DNA from: Chryseobacterium koreense CCUG 49689
GTDB lineage: Bacteria > Bacteroidota > Bacteroidia > Flavobacteriales > Weeksellaceae
Assembly (NCBI RefSeq): GCF_001045435.1
Contig: NZ_LFNG01000012.1
Span: 185,593 to 249,592 of the forward strand
Reading direction: 5' to 3'
Length of the DNA stretch: 64,000 nucleotides
Position 1 is the first letter of the stretch; each line of letters starts with the position of its first letter. Positions 49,795 through 59,028 of this stretch are shown here, one piece after another. The notes under the pieces were generated by a model. It was not told the DNA's origin. It saw only the letters and a program-made list of their open reading frames with translations, and did not search any database. The position numbers and the translations under genes were made by a program.

Positions 49795-50997
49795 ATGGAA
49801 ACTTTTAATGCGGCAAACAATATTCAGGATTTGCAGTTTTTCGGAGAATTTGGCGGGGTAAACCCATCTATTTCAGACAGTTCTACTTACACATTTCTTT
49901 CTGCCAAAACAATGTTCGACACTTTTGAAGGAAATACGGACGGTTGTTATCTTTATTCCAGACATTCTTCGCCCAGCAACCTTTATCTTGCGAAAGCACT
50001 CGCCAGTTTAGAAGGAACTGAAGGAGCGAATGTGACCGCTTCGGGAATGGGTGCGATTACTTCCAGTCTCCTGCAACTCTGCAAAAGCGGAGACCATATT
50101 GTTTCGAGCAGAACTATTTATGGCGGAACTTATGCCTTTATGAAAAATTTCTTGCCGGATTTCAAAATACAAACCTCATTTGTGGACATCACCAATCTGG
50201 AAAAAGTGGAAGCGGCCATCAACGAAAACACCAAGGTCATTTATTGCGAATCAGTAAGTAATCCCCTTTTGGAAGTTGCAGATATAGAAGCGCTTTCGCA
50301 AATATGCAAAAAGCATCATTTGAAATTGATTGTGGACAATACCTTTTCGCCGCTCTCCATTTCACCGCAATTGCTGGGAGCAGATATTACGATACACAGT
50401 TTGACGAAATTCATCAATGGAAGCAGCGATTCGGTAGGTGGAGTTATTTGTGCTGACCAGCAATTCATCGATGATTTGAAAAGTGTAAATACCGGAGCCT
50501 GCATGCTGCTTGGACCGACCATGGATAGTCTGCGCGCATCAAGCATTCTGAAGAATTTGCGGACTTTGCATATCCGAATGAAGAAACACAGTGAGAACGC
50601 TATGTTCCTGGCAGAAAAATTCGAAAAAGACGGACTGATCGTGAAATATCCCGGATTGAAAAGCCACAAAAATCACGAGCTTTACAAACGAATCATGCAC
50701 GCCGAATACGGATTTGGCGGCTTGCTGACTTTGGATGTGAAAACGGTGGAAAAAGCCAATGAACTGATGGAGTTGATGCAAAATGAAAATTTGGGTTATC
50801 TGGCAGTGAGTTTGGGATTCTATAAAACTTTATTTTCCGCCTCGGGAAGTTCCACTTCCTCTGAAATCCCGGAAGAGGAAAGAATGGAAATGGGTCTTTC
50901 TGATGGACTGATTCGTTTCTCCATTGGTCTGGACCACGATATCGAGAGGACTTACGAAAAGATGAAATGGTGTATGAAGAAAGTGGGGTTGATTTAA
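49795..50997 (+). CDS. Cys/Met-metabolism PLP enzyme (methionine gamma-lyase or cystathionine gamma-synthase/lyase type)
   Basis: The 400-residue enzyme belongs to the trans-sulfuration PLP family: YLYSRHSSPSNLYLAKALASLEG, ASGMGAITSSLLQL, CESVSNPLLEVADI, VDNTFSPLS and the PLP lysine in IHSLTKFINGSSDSVGG (~205). The late SSTSSEIPEEER and DGLIRFSIGLD are also typical. The family covers methionine gamma-lyase and cystathionine beta/gamma enzymes, which sequence reading alone does not separate; the Lrp-type neighbour favours a catabolic lyase. A strong terminator follows. Confidence 0.88.
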   Translation: METFNAANNIQDLQFFGEFGGVNPSISDSSTYTFLSAKTMFDTFEGNTDGCYLYSRHSSPSNLYLAKALASLEGTEGANVTASGMGAITSSLLQLCKSGDHIVSSRTIYGGTYAFMKNFLPDFKIQTSFVDITNLEKVEAAINENTKVIYCESVSNPLLEVADIEALSQICKKHHLKLIVDNTFSPLSISPQLLGADITIHSLTKFINGSSDSVGGVICADQQFIDDLKSVNTGACMLLGPTMDSLRASSILKNLRTLHIRMKKHSENAMFLAEKFEKDGLIVKYPGLKSHKNHELYKRIMHAEYGFGGLLTLDVKTVEKANELMELMQNENLGYLAVSLGFYKTLFSASGSSTSSEIPEEERMEMGLSDGLIRFSIGLDHDIERTYEKMKWCMKKVGLI

Positions 50998-51025
50998 AAC
51001 CGACCATAAACGCTACCAAAAAAAT

Positions 51026-51060
51026 TCCCGCCTGAAAAATATTCCGGCGGGATTTTTTTT
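51026..51060. terminator. Terminator shared by the gamma-lyase gene and the envelope operon
   Basis: The 7-bp stem TCCCGCC/GGCGGGA with a 13-base loop is followed on the plus strand by T8. On the minus strand the stem is followed by AATTTTTTTGG. It lies between convergent genes. Confidence 0.8.
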
Positions 51061-51074
51061 ATATGACTGAAAAT

Positions 51075-51743
51075 TTAACGAAAAATATAGCTTAATCCAA
51101 CACTTAAAACCTGTTCAGATTTGCCTTTTGCAATATTAGGATCCGATCCTGGTTCACTCATCAATCCTTTGTAGGTATTGCTTAGACCAATATCATAACG
51201 CGCGGTGAGTTCCAATTGACGCTTTAGGGAATACCCTAAACCCAGACTCACGGCAAAGTTCAGACTTGCCGCTTTTCCGTTAACTCCTGGATATTCAGGT
51301 AATTGATCCACCGCATAATACGGTTTACTTGGATCCGTCACCTTCTGATCAATCAGGATATTGAATTTCGGACCGGCAATCGCAAAAAATTCTGATTCTG
51401 CTTCTGACAAATATGCTTTGAAGTAAATCGGAACGCTGATGTAATTGTTGGCATACACCGCATCATAACCTTTACTTGATTGGGCATTTTTGTCTTTTCC
51501 GGTTTCTCCCGCACCCCAATACTCCACCTCCGGTTGCAAATAAAACTGATCATTTTGGCCAATTGGAATCTGCGCCAAAGCACCTGCATAAAAAGAGTAA
51601 CGTGGTCCGCTGGGATTATGCGCATTACTAATTCTGGAATAAGTGGCACCTGCCGTTAATCCAAATCGGGTATTTTTCACATCAATTTGTGCAAATAGGC
51701 AAACTGACGCAAAAAGCCAAGAACCCACTAATATTTTTTTCAT
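51075..51743 (-). CDS. Outer-membrane beta-barrel (porin-like) protein
   Basis: The 222-residue protein has a signal peptide (MKKILVGSWLFASVCLFAQ) and an eight-strand-type barrel pattern: TRFGLTAGATYSRIS, YLQPEVEYWGAG, FAIAGPKFNILIDQ, SLNFAVSLGLGYSLKRQLELTARYDIGLSN and the C-terminal EQVLSVGLSYIFR ending in an aromatic plus Arg. This fits the PorT/OmpW-like 'porin family' barrels of Bacteroidota; ligand unknown. The ATG at 51743 starts the signal peptide; a longer frame to 51821 would overlap sucD. It follows sucD by 22 bases. Confidence 0.85.
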   Translation of the reverse strand: MKKILVGSWLFASVCLFAQIDVKNTRFGLTAGATYSRISNAHNPSGPRYSFYAGALAQIPIGQNDQFYLQPEVEYWGAGETGKDKNAQSSKGYDAVYANNYISVPIYFKAYLSEAESEFFAIAGPKFNILIDQKVTDPSKPYYAVDQLPEYPGVNGKAASLNFAVSLGLGYSLKRQLELTARYDIGLSNTYKGLMSEPGSDPNIAKGKSEQVLSVGLSYIFR

Positions 51744-51765
51744 GATGTTGTGTTTTTTGTTTTTA

Positions 51766-52638
51766 TCAGCCAAGAACTTTGGCCACAGTAGAACCGATCT
51801 CAGCGGGTGAATCCACCACATTGATTCCGTTTTCTCTCATGATGGCCATTTTTGCCTGTGCGGTATCTTCAGCCCCACCTACGATTGCACCGGCGTGTCC
51901 CATGGTTCTTCCTTTCGGTGCGGTTTGTCCGGCGATGAATCCGACAACAGGTTTTTTGGAACCGCTTGCTTTGTACCATCTTGCAGCTTCAGCTTCCAGA
52001 TTTCCACCGATTTCGCCGATCATCACTACTGCTTCTGTTTCAGGATCGTTGATGAAGAGTTCCAAAGCTTCTTTTGTAGTAGTTCCGATGATGGGGTCAC
52101 CTCCGATTCCGATCGCGGTTGAAACACCGTAACCTGCTTTCACTACTTGGTCTGCAGCTTCGTAAGTTAATGTTCCGGATTTGGAAACGATACCCACTTT
52201 TCCTTTTTTGAAAACAAATCCGGGCATAATTCCGATTTTTGCTTCGTCTGAAGTGATGATTCCCGGACAGTTTGGTCCGATCAGTCGGCAATCTCTGTCA
52301 GCAATATAAGATTTCACTTTCACCATGTCTTCCACCGGAATTCCTTCGGTGATGGCAACGATTACTTTGATTCCTGCTTCCGCCGCTTCCATAATTGCAT
52401 CTGCAGCAAATGCAGGTGGCACAAAAATAATAGAAACATTTGCTCCGGCTTTTTCTACCGCATCTGCAACCGTGTTGAAAACCGGTTTTCCTAAATGCTC
52501 GGAACCGCCTTTTCCTGGAGTAACCCCACCTACCACATTGGTTCCATACTCGATCATCTGACCTGCATGGAAAGTTCCCTCATTCCCTGTAAAACCCTGT
52601 ACGATTACTTTTGAATCTTTGTTTACTAATACTGACAT
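51766..52638 (-). CDS. sucD: Succinate--CoA ligase, alpha subunit
   Basis: The 290-residue subunit binds CoA and carries the phosphorylated histidine of the TCA-cycle enzyme. The CoA-binding start [44 protein letters not shown] and the active-site GHAGAIVGG (His ~248) are all present. The beta subunit gene sucC is not adjacent. The ATG is preceded by a TATTTTTG -7 box at 52678-52685, so it can be transcribed separately from the lpx genes upstream. Confidence 0.96.
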   Translation of the reverse strand: MSVLVNKDSKVIVQGFTGNEGTFHAGQMIEYGTNVVGGVTPGKGGSEHLGKPVFNTVADAVEKAGANVSIIFVPPAFAADAIMEAAEAGIKVIVAITEGIPVEDMVKVKSYIADRDCRLIGPNCPGIITSDEAKIGIMPGFVFKKGKVGIVSKSGTLTYEAADQVVKAGYGVSTAIGIGGDPIIGTTTKEALELFINDPETEAVVMIGEIGGNLEAEAARWYKASGSKKPVVGFIAGQTAPKGRTMGHAGAIVGGAEDTAQAKMAIMRENGINVVDSPAEIGSTVAKVLG

Positions 52639-52677
52639 TTTTTATTTTTTATGTTTATTTTTTTATTTAAATACGTA

Positions 52678-52685
52678 CAAAAATA
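52678..52685 (-). promoter_or_regulatory. -7 promoter box of sucD (TATTTTTG)
   Basis: Exact TAnnTTTG match on the minus strand, 39 bases before the ATG at 52638. Confidence 0.45.
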
Positions 52686-52720
52686 CTTAATAAAATTCGA
52701 AATCCTGCGAGTCTTGCGGT

Positions 52721-53623
52721 CTATTTCAAATTTTTTAGCTTCACTTCCTTGCGCAGATAATCCCGGAATTCTTCCGCGATGGGCCCAAAGTAGGTTCCTT
52801 TTTTCAAGTCACGGTTTACTCCGCATTTTGCCAAAAGCACGGTGCCGCTTTCAATTCGAATTCCTGAAGCCATGCCGACCTGCCCCCAAATGGTGACCTC
52901 GTCCTCAATCACACAGCAACCCGCAATTCCGGTTTGCGAGGCGATCAGACATTTTTTTCCGATTACGGTATCGTGGCCTATCTGGATTTGATTGTCCAAA
53001 ACAGAACCTTCACCAATAACTGTAGCATCCGTGACTCCGCGGTCAATGGTACATCCGTTACCGATTTCCACATTATTTTCAATGACCACATTTCCAACTG
53101 AAATCAGCCGGTCAAAATTTCCATTCAGTTTTCGGTAATAAAACGCGTCTCCGCCCAAAACCGTGTTGGATTGAATGATGACGTTGTCGCCAATGACGGT
53201 TCGGTCACCAATGACCACATTTGGAAAAATGTGGCAGTTTTCTCCAATTCTCACGTCATTTCCAATGACTGCGGAAGGATGGATCTTCGTTCCGTCACCG
53301 ATTTCCACATCATGAAGTTCTTCTGTGAAATTGTAGATTCTGGTGAAATGGGTATTGATTTTGTTAAAATCCCTAAACGGATCATCTGAAACCAGCAATG
53401 CTTTTCCATCCGGGCAATCCACTTCTTTGTCAATGAGAATAATGGTTGCGGGAGAATTCAGTGCTTTTTCGTAATATTTTGGGTGATTCACAAAAACGAT
53501 TTCACCCGGTTTCACCATGTGGATTTCATTGGTTCCAAGAACTTGAAAATTCGCGTCACCAATCATTTTAGCCCCGATTAATTCAGCAATCGTTTGGAGG
53601 GTCTGAGGATTTTTGAAAGTCAT
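52721..53623 (-). CDS. LpxD-like acyltransferase (second paralogue)
   Basis: The 300-residue protein has the LpxD-type N-terminal uridine-binding-like region ([36 protein letters not shown]) and a left-handed beta-helix of hexapeptide repeats ([27 protein letters not shown]). It lacks the C-terminal helical extension of the main LpxD at 56486-57526 and is about 45 residues shorter. It could add a different acyl chain or act on another nucleotide sugar. Its place behind efp, in the same strand run as lpxD, lpxC-fabZ and lpxA, supports a lipid A link. The catalytic His is likely in [10 protein letters not shown]. Confidence 0.8.
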   Translation of the reverse strand: MTFKNPQTLQTIAELIGAKMIGDANFQVLGTNEIHMVKPGEIVFVNHPKYYEKALNSPATIILIDKEVDCPDGKALLVSDDPFRDFNKINTHFTRIYNFTEELHDVEIGDGTKIHPSAVIGNDVRIGENCHIFPNVVIGDRTVIGDNVIIQSNTVLGGDAFYYRKLNGNFDRLISVGNVVIENNVEIGNGCTIDRGVTDATVIGEGSVLDNQIQIGHDTVIGKKCLIASQTGIAGCCVIEDEVTIWGQVGMASGIRIESGTVLLAKCGVNRDLKKGTYFGPIAEEFRDYLRKEVKLKNLK

Positions 53624-53664
53624 TATTGATGGAGAAGACTTATTCTAGATTCGTATTTCGCAAA

Positions 53665-54228
53665 TTACTTCACTCTTTCCAAATAAGATCCGTCTTCGGT
53701 GTTGATTTTAATCTTATCTCCCGGCTCGATGAACAGCGGAACCATCACTCTGGCTCCGGTTTCCACGATCGCGTTTTTCAAAGCGTTGGTCGCGGTGTTT
53801 CCTTTTACTCCGGGATCGGCTTCGATGACATCCAAATAAACGGTTGGCGGAATTTCTGCTGAAAGAGGTGTTTCATCAGCTTCTTTCAAAATAATGGTCA
53901 CTTCTTCACCCGCTTTCATGAATTGGGAATTCTCAATCATTTCTTTGTTCAGATAGATTTGGGAGAAATCGTCATTATTCATAAAGTGGAATCCATTGTC
54001 GTCTTCATAAAGGTACTGGAACTTTCTGGTGATTACTTTTACCTCGTCAATTTTGTGACCAGCAGAAAAAGTATTGTCGATTACTTTTCCGTTGGTTACC
54101 GATTTCAGTTTAGTTCTCACGAAAGCTGGACCTTTGCCCGGTTTCACGTGTAAAAATTCGATTACTTTGAAGATATCGTTGCTGTATTCAATGCAAAGTC
54201 CCTTTTTGATATCGTTGCTTGTTGCCAT
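53665..54228 (-). CDS. efp: Translation elongation factor P
   Basis: The 187-residue protein relieves ribosome stalling at proline runs. It has the three-barrel EF-P layout: domain I with IEFLHVKPGKGPAFVRTKLK, where the Lys in PGKGP is the usual modification site (~33); domain II; and the C-terminal ATNALKNAIVETGARVMVPLFIEPGDKIKINTEDG signature. No EpmA/EpmB genes are near. It sits between lpxA and the second lpxD-like gene, 63 and 41 bases from them. Confidence 0.96.
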   Translation of the reverse strand: MATSNDIKKGLCIEYSNDIFKVIEFLHVKPGKGPAFVRTKLKSVTNGKVIDNTFSAGHKIDEVKVITRKFQYLYEDDNGFHFMNNDDFSQIYLNKEMIENSQFMKAGEEVTIILKEADETPLSAEIPPTVYLDVIEADPGVKGNTATNALKNAIVETGARVMVPLFIEPGDKIKINTEDGSYLERVK

Positions 54229-54291
54229 CTAAAAAATTAAGTTAGTGTTTATTTTCGTTATTGTAAATTTAAAATATTTAATATCAGATGC

Positions 54292-55083
54292 TTATGAATC
54301 TTTTCCGGTTCCGTAACCCTTCACGATTCCTCTTGGTGAGTTTCTGATGAATTCTAGGATTTCGTCTCTTTCTGCTGTTGGGAGCATTTCCTTTTCAATA
54401 AAAGCAGAAGCTTGCGAAACGTTCATTTTCATTTGGAAGATTGCGCGGTAAATTTTTTGGATTTCAAAGATTTTATCGTTGGTAAAACCTCTTCTTCTCA
54501 ACCCAACAGAATTAATTCCGGCGTAAGACATGGGCTCTCTTGCTACCTTCACATAAGGTGGGATGTCTTTTCTCACCAAAGTTCCACCGGAAATCATCAC
54601 GTGTTTCCCGATTTTTCCGAACTGGTGAACCGCTGAAAGTCCGCCCATTACGGTGTGGTCACCGATTTCCACATGACCTGCGATTCCGCAGCCATTCACG
54701 ATGATCACGTTGTTCCCGATGACGCAGTCGTGCGCAATATGGGAAGTCGCCATGATGAGGCAGTCTTTTCCAAGTTTGGTATAGCCGAGTGCTTTTGTTC
54801 CCCTGTTCACCGTGACACATTCTCTGATGGTAGTTCCATCACCGATAATCACCTGCGTATCTTCGCCATCAAATTTCAGATCCTGGGGAATCGCGGAAAT
54901 AACTGTTCCCGGAAAAATACGGCAATTTCTACCGATTCTGGCCCCGTCCATGATGGTCACATTAGGTCCTATCCACGTTCCTTCACCGATTTCCACATCA
55001 CCTGCAATGGTAGTAAAAGGTTCTACGATGACGTTTTTCTTGATTTTTGCACGTTTGTCAACGGCAGCTAATTGATGTACCAT
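54292..55083 (-). CDS. lpxA: Acyl-ACP--UDP-N-acetylglucosamine O-acyltransferase
   Basis: The 263-residue enzyme catalyses the first step of lipid A synthesis. It starts MVHQLAAVDKRAKIKKNVIVEPF and forms a hexapeptide left-handed beta-helix (VEIGEGTWIGPNVTIMDGARIGRN) with the catalytic His region IMATSHIAHDCVIGNN and the C-terminal helical bundle (IFEIQKIYRAIFQM). The ATG follows directly on the lpxC-fabZ stop (TAAATG), so the two genes are translationally coupled. Confidence 0.95.
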   Translation of the reverse strand: MVHQLAAVDKRAKIKKNVIVEPFTTIAGDVEIGEGTWIGPNVTIMDGARIGRNCRIFPGTVISAIPQDLKFDGEDTQVIIGDGTTIRECVTVNRGTKALGYTKLGKDCLIMATSHIAHDCVIGNNVIIVNGCGIAGHVEIGDHTVMGGLSAVHQFGKIGKHVMISGGTLVRKDIPPYVKVAREPMSYAGINSVGLRRRGFTNDKIFEIQKIYRAIFQMKMNVSQASAFIEKEMLPTAERDEILEFIRNSPRGIVKGYGTGKDS

Positions 55084-56481
55084 TTAGTCTGGATTATTTT
55101 TTGCAACTTGCGCCATCAATTCAGCTTCTACCACTACACTGTCACCAACATATCCAAATCCCTGCATGTGTACAATCCCTCTCCTGATGGGAGTTATGAG
55201 TTCTATTTTGAAAACCATGGTATCTCCTGGAACCACTTTTTTCTTGAATTTCACTTTATCGATTTTGATGAAATAAGTGGAATAATTTTCCGGATCGGGA
55301 ACACTTGCCAACACCAAAATTCCACCGGTTTGCGCCAATGCTTCCACCTGCAGAACTCCCGGCATCACAGGTTCTTTCGGGAAATGCCCCACGAAGAATG
55401 GCTCGTTCATGGTCACATTCTTTAACCCAACCACGTGGGAATCCGATAATTCCAATACCTTATCGATCAATAAAAACGGAGGTCGATGCGGCATCAATCT
55501 CATGATTCCATTGATGTCGAAAACCGGCTCTTTATGGATGTCTATATCCGGGACATTTTTTTTCTTTTGCAATTTCCACTGTCTGTTTAATTTTTTTGCA
55601 AACTGGGTATTCACGAAATGCCCTGGTTTGTTTGCGATGACTTTACCTTTTAGTTTCACGCCGACCAAAGCCAAATCTCCGATCACATCCAATAATTTGT
55701 GTCGGGCGGCTTCATTTGGATAATTGAGATTTAGATTGTCTAAAATTCCATTCGGACGAATTGAAACCTCCTCTTTATTGAAGGCTTTTTTGAGTTTTTC
55801 CGCGGTTTCCGGAGTCAGTTCCTTGTCCACATAAACGATGGCGTTTGAAATATCTCCCCCTTTAATCAAACCTGCATCCAGAAGCATTTCCAGCTCGTGA
55901 AGGAAGCTGAAAGTTCTTGCCGAAGAAATCTCCTCCTTAAACTCTGAGATGTCTTTCATGGTAGCATTCTGAGTTCCCAACACTTTAGTGCCGAAATCAA
56001 CCATGGTGGTCACTTCATAAGTATCGGAAGGAATGATGGTAATTTCCGAACCGGTTGATGGCTCGACATAATTCAAAACCTCCCGGATTACCAAGTATTC
56101 TCGGTTTGCATTCTGCTCTACAATTCCGGCTTTTTCGATGGCTTCCACAAAAAATATCGAGGAACCATCCATAATCGGCGGCTCCGCGCTATTAAGTTCC
56201 AGAATGGCATTGTCCACATCACATCCTACCAGTGCTGCCAAGACATGTTCGCAGGTATGGATTTTCACACCCAGTTTTTCCAGAGTTGTTCCTCGTTCGG
56301 TGGTGGTCACATAATTCACGTCTGCTTCCACATGTGGAGTTCCTTCCAAATCGGTTCTCACAAACACAAAACCGGTATTTTCTTTGGCCGGCTTTATGGT
56401 GAGCGTGACTTCATGACCTGTATGAAGACCAATTCCGCAAAGTGAAACTTCTTCTTTTAATGTTTTTTGTTTATCACTCAC
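55084..56481 (-). CDS. lpxC-fabZ: Bifunctional UDP-3-O-acyl-GlcNAc deacetylase / 3-hydroxyacyl-ACP dehydratase
   Basis: The ~465-residue fusion joins LpxC (residues ~1-310), which commits to lipid A, to FabZ (~320-465) for fatty-acid elongation; this fusion is characteristic of Bacteroidota. The LpxC zinc region is KIHTCEHVLAAL with the later RHKLLDVIGDLAL, and the FabZ active site is FFVGHFPKEPVMPGVL with its His and Glu. I favour the GTG at 56479-56481 (VSDKQKTLKEEVSLCGIGLHTG), 5 bases after the lpxD stop, because relatives begin here. An in-frame ATG at 56508 would overlap lpxD by 23 bases and is the alternative. Confidence 0.95.
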   Translation of the reverse strand: MSDKQKTLKEEVSLCGIGLHTGHEVTLTIKPAKENTGFVFVRTDLEGTPHVEADVNYVTTTERGTTLEKLGVKIHTCEHVLAALVGCDVDNAILELNSAEPPIMDGSSIFFVEAIEKAGIVEQNANREYLVIREVLNYVEPSTGSEITIIPSDTYEVTTMVDFGTKVLGTQNATMKDISEFKEEISSARTFSFLHELEMLLDAGLIKGGDISNAIVYVDKELTPETAEKLKKAFNKEEVSIRPNGILDNLNLNYPNEAARHKLLDVIGDLALVGVKLKGKVIANKPGHFVNTQFAKKLNRQWKLQKKKNVPDIDIHKEPVFDINGIMRLMPHRPPFLLIDKVLELSDSHVVGLKNVTMNEPFFVGHFPKEPVMPGVLQVEALAQTGGILVLASVPDPENYSTYFIKIDKVKFKKKVVPGDTMVFKIELITPIRRGIVHMQGFGYVGDSVVVEAELMAQVAKNNPD

Positions 56482-56485
56482 TAGT

Positions 56486-57526
56486 TTAATCTTTTGAGTT
56501 ATTTTCAAGTTCTTTTATTCGTGCTGCCATTTCATTCATCTTCGACACAATTTCGGTGAAATTTCTAAAATGGACATAATTTCTTCGGTAATCGCTGGCG
56601 CTGATCGCAGGTGAACCATAAAGGATATCGCCATCTTTTGTGCTGCTGTTCACTCCACTTTGGGCCTGGATTTTCACTTGGTTTCCAATTTGGATGTGGC
56701 CCACAATTCCGGCTTGCCCGCCGATCATGTTCCAATCGCCGATGACAGTGGAACCAGCGATTCCTGCTTGTGCGGCGATCACGTTGTTTGTTCCGATTTT
56801 CACGTTGTGGGCAATTTGGATCAGATTGTCTATTTTCGTTCCTTTTCCGATAATGGTGGAACCGATCGTTCCTCGGTCAATACTGCAGTTGGAACCAATT
56901 TCCACGTTATCTTCCACCACCACGTTTCCTAGTTGGGGGATTTTTTGGTATCCTTCTTTGGTGAGTTGGAAACCAAAACCATCCGAGCCGATGACGGTGT
57001 TGGAATGGATGATGCAATTATCGCCGATAACGCAGTAGTCATAAATTCTAACCCCGCTGTAAAGCACACAGTTTTTGCCGATCTTCACATTTTTGCCGAT
57101 ATAGACGTGGGGATAAATTTGGGTCTCGTCGCCGATTTTCACTTTTTCAGAAACACAGGTGAATGCGCCTACATAAACATTTTCACCAACCACAGAAGTT
57201 TCGTGAAAAACTGCTCCGTCTTCGATCCCACTTTTTCTACCCTGCATTTCTTTGTAAAGATTCATCAAAATCTGAAATGACAAATAGGCATCTTCCACCA
57301 CTATGATGGTTTTTGAGTAGTCTTTTTTGGTCAAAAGTTTTTCTGAAACAATCAGCACCGAACACTTCGAGGACTCTATAAAGTCTGCAAATCTTTCCTG
57401 CGCAACGAAAGAAAGATGGCCGTTTTCCCCACTTTCGATTGGCGAAACACCTGTAATCACGGCATTTTCATCACCAATAATTTTTCCGTTGACAAAACTT
57501 GCAATCTGAGAAGCTGTAAATTCCAT
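56486..57526 (-). CDS. lpxD: UDP-3-O-acylglucosamine N-acyltransferase
   Basis: The ~346-residue enzyme performs the third step of lipid A synthesis. It has the N-terminal LpxD domain (MEFTASQIASFVNGKIIG, SPIESGENGHLSFVAQERF), a long hexapeptide beta-helix with the catalytic His in LIQIAHNVKIGTN and the typical GSDGFGFQ, and a C-terminal helix (FTEIVSKMNEMAARIKELENN). The ATG at 57526 is chosen because a TATCTTTG box covers the alternative TTG upstream. It leads the lpx run on the minus strand. Confidence 0.95.
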   Translation of the reverse strand: MEFTASQIASFVNGKIIGDENAVITGVSPIESGENGHLSFVAQERFADFIESSKCSVLIVSEKLLTKKDYSKTIIVVEDAYLSFQILMNLYKEMQGRKSGIEDGAVFHETSVVGENVYVGAFTCVSEKVKIGDETQIYPHVYIGKNVKIGKNCVLYSGVRIYDYCVIGDNCIIHSNTVIGSDGFGFQLTKEGYQKIPQLGNVVVEDNVEIGSNCSIDRGTIGSTIIGKGTKIDNLIQIAHNVKIGTNNVIAAQAGIAGSTVIGDWNMIGGQAGIVGHIQIGNQVKIQAQSGVNSSTKDGDILYGSPAISASDYRRNYVHFRNFTEIVSKMNEMAARIKELENNSKD

Positions 57527-57532
57527 ATCCTG

Positions 57533-57540
57533 CAAAGATA
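57533..57540 (-). promoter_or_regulatory. -7 promoter box of lpxD (TATCTTTG)
   Basis: Exact TAnnTTTG match on the minus strand ending 6 bases before the lpxD ATG; near-leaderless transcription of the lpx cluster is predicted. Confidence 0.5.
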
Positions 57541-57583
57541 AGAAATTATGAAATACACGCTAAATTTTTACGAATTTTAAGAT

Positions 57584-58798
57584 TCAAATTTCCCTTGGAA
57601 AAGACAAGATATATTTCGTATTCATTTGACTGATGGATGAAGAAAGAATCTGGTTCTCAGAATTTTCCAGCGTGATTTTCAGTCCGTTTTTTTGAAGGAG
57701 GTAAATGGGCTGCTTTTCGGAATTGTACGGAAGCAGACTTCTGGAGATTTCGTCCACCAATTCGGCACCATTTTCAATATGGAACTTTTCGTTCGTTTTC
57801 GTTATTTTTTCCTTAATAAAATCTGGTTCAAATGGTTTGGATGAAATGATGGTTTTGGGCAAATTTCTCTGAATCACACATTTGCACAGGTAAGAGAGCA
57901 CAAAATCCTCGTTGGTGGTCCAGAATTTCATCGCCTGAATCACATCGTTATCGTCCAGTTCCGTGAATCGCTGAATATCTTCGCCGGTTGCTTTTTCAAA
58001 GTGATTTCTATGCAGAAAATATTTCAGGTTCTCTGATGCGGGCAATTCTTTCCCTTCGGAAACCAGCTCTTTCGCCCGTTTCAGGATTTTAACCAAAAGA
58101 TGTTCCGCCAATGCCGATGTTTTGTGGTAATAAACCTGCCAATACATGAACATTCGCGCCGTGAGGTAATTTTCGATGGAATAAATTCCCTTCGCATCGA
58201 TCACCAGTTCCTCATCGGAAACATTCATCATGGAAATAATCCGCTGGGTATTGATATTTCCTTCGGAAACCCCGCTGAAAAAGCTGTCCCGCCGCAAATA
58301 ATCCAACCGGTCCACATCCAGTTGTGATGAAATTAGCTGGTTGAAAAACTTCCTATGGTATTTTCCCTGAAACATTTCCAGCGCCATTGAAAGTTCACCA
58401 CCGAATTGCTCATTCATTTTATTCATCAGCAAAAGTGACAATTTTTCATGGTGCCAATCATCCATCAGCATATTTTCCAGCGCATGGGAGAAAGGACCGT
58501 GTCCAATATCGTGGAGTAAAATGGCCAGCATCGCAGATTTTTCTTCCTCTTTCGAAATCGTTATTCCTTTTAATTTTAAAGTTTCCAACGCCGTAAACAT
58601 CAGATGCATCGCACCTAAAGCATGATGGAATCTGGTGTGTGTGGCACCGGGGAAAATCAAATTCAGCAAACCGGTTTGGGAAATCCGCCTTAATCTTTGA
58701 AAATAGGGATGCTCGATGACATCAAAAATAATTTCATGCGGCAAATTGATGAATCCGTGAACAGGATCGTTGATGATTTTGAATTTGTTAGTCAACAT
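57584..58798 (-). CDS. HD-domain phosphohydrolase (dNTPase-like)
   Basis: The ~404-residue protein starts KFKIINDPVHGFINLP and has the HD metal site spread over TRFHHALGAMHL, LLHDIGHGPFSHALE and LDVDRLDYLRRDSF. This is the SAMHD1/YpiA-like branch, whose members hydrolyse dNTPs or related nucleotides. The ATG at 58798 (MLTNKFKI) matches the start of relatives. An upstream ATG at 58846, right after the -7 box, would add 16 residues and cannot be excluded. The stop lies 57 bases before lpxD on the same strand. Confidence 0.88.
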   Translation of the reverse strand: MLTNKFKIINDPVHGFINLPHEIIFDVIEHPYFQRLRRISQTGLLNLIFPGATHTRFHHALGAMHLMFTALETLKLKGITISKEEEKSAMLAILLHDIGHGPFSHALENMLMDDWHHEKLSLLLMNKMNEQFGGELSMALEMFQGKYHRKFFNQLISSQLDVDRLDYLRRDSFFSGVSEGNINTQRIISMMNVSDEELVIDAKGIYSIENYLTARMFMYWQVYYHKTSALAEHLLVKILKRAKELVSEGKELPASENLKYFLHRNHFEKATGEDIQRFTELDDNDVIQAMKFWTTNEDFVLSYLCKCVIQRNLPKTIISSKPFEPDFIKEKITKTNEKFHIENGAELVDEISRSLLPYNSEKQPIYLLQKNGLKITLENSENQILSSSISQMNTKYILSFPREI

Positions 58799-58854
58799 CG
58801 AGGAGTATTTTGGTTCCATTGCGGCCATTGATGCAGCAGTCACCATTAGACGCA

Positions 58855-58862
58855 CAAAGTTA
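58855..58862 (-). promoter_or_regulatory. -7 promoter box of the HD gene (TAACTTTG)
   Basis: TAACTTTG on the minus strand fits TAnnTTTG and lies 56 bases before the preferred ATG and 8 bases before an alternative one. Confidence 0.45.
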
Positions 58863-58965
58863 AGTTTTCTTTTTATTCCACGGACTATTTGGCAATTTAA
58901 ACGGTTGTTTTAAAATTAACCAAATTTTAACGTCCTATTAAAGAAATCTTGGCAAAGTTTGGTTG

Positions 58966-58973
58966 TATTTTTG
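58966..58973 (+). promoter_or_regulatory. -7 promoter box of porX (TATTTTTG)
   Basis: Exact TAnnTTTG match; leader to the ATG at 59029 about 50 bases. A TTG at 58949-58951 is at shorter than usual spacing (14). Confidence 0.4.
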
Positions 58974-59028
58974 ATGCACCTATAAGCTGGATAAAATTCT
59001 CCAACTTACAATTAAAACAAAGAAATAT

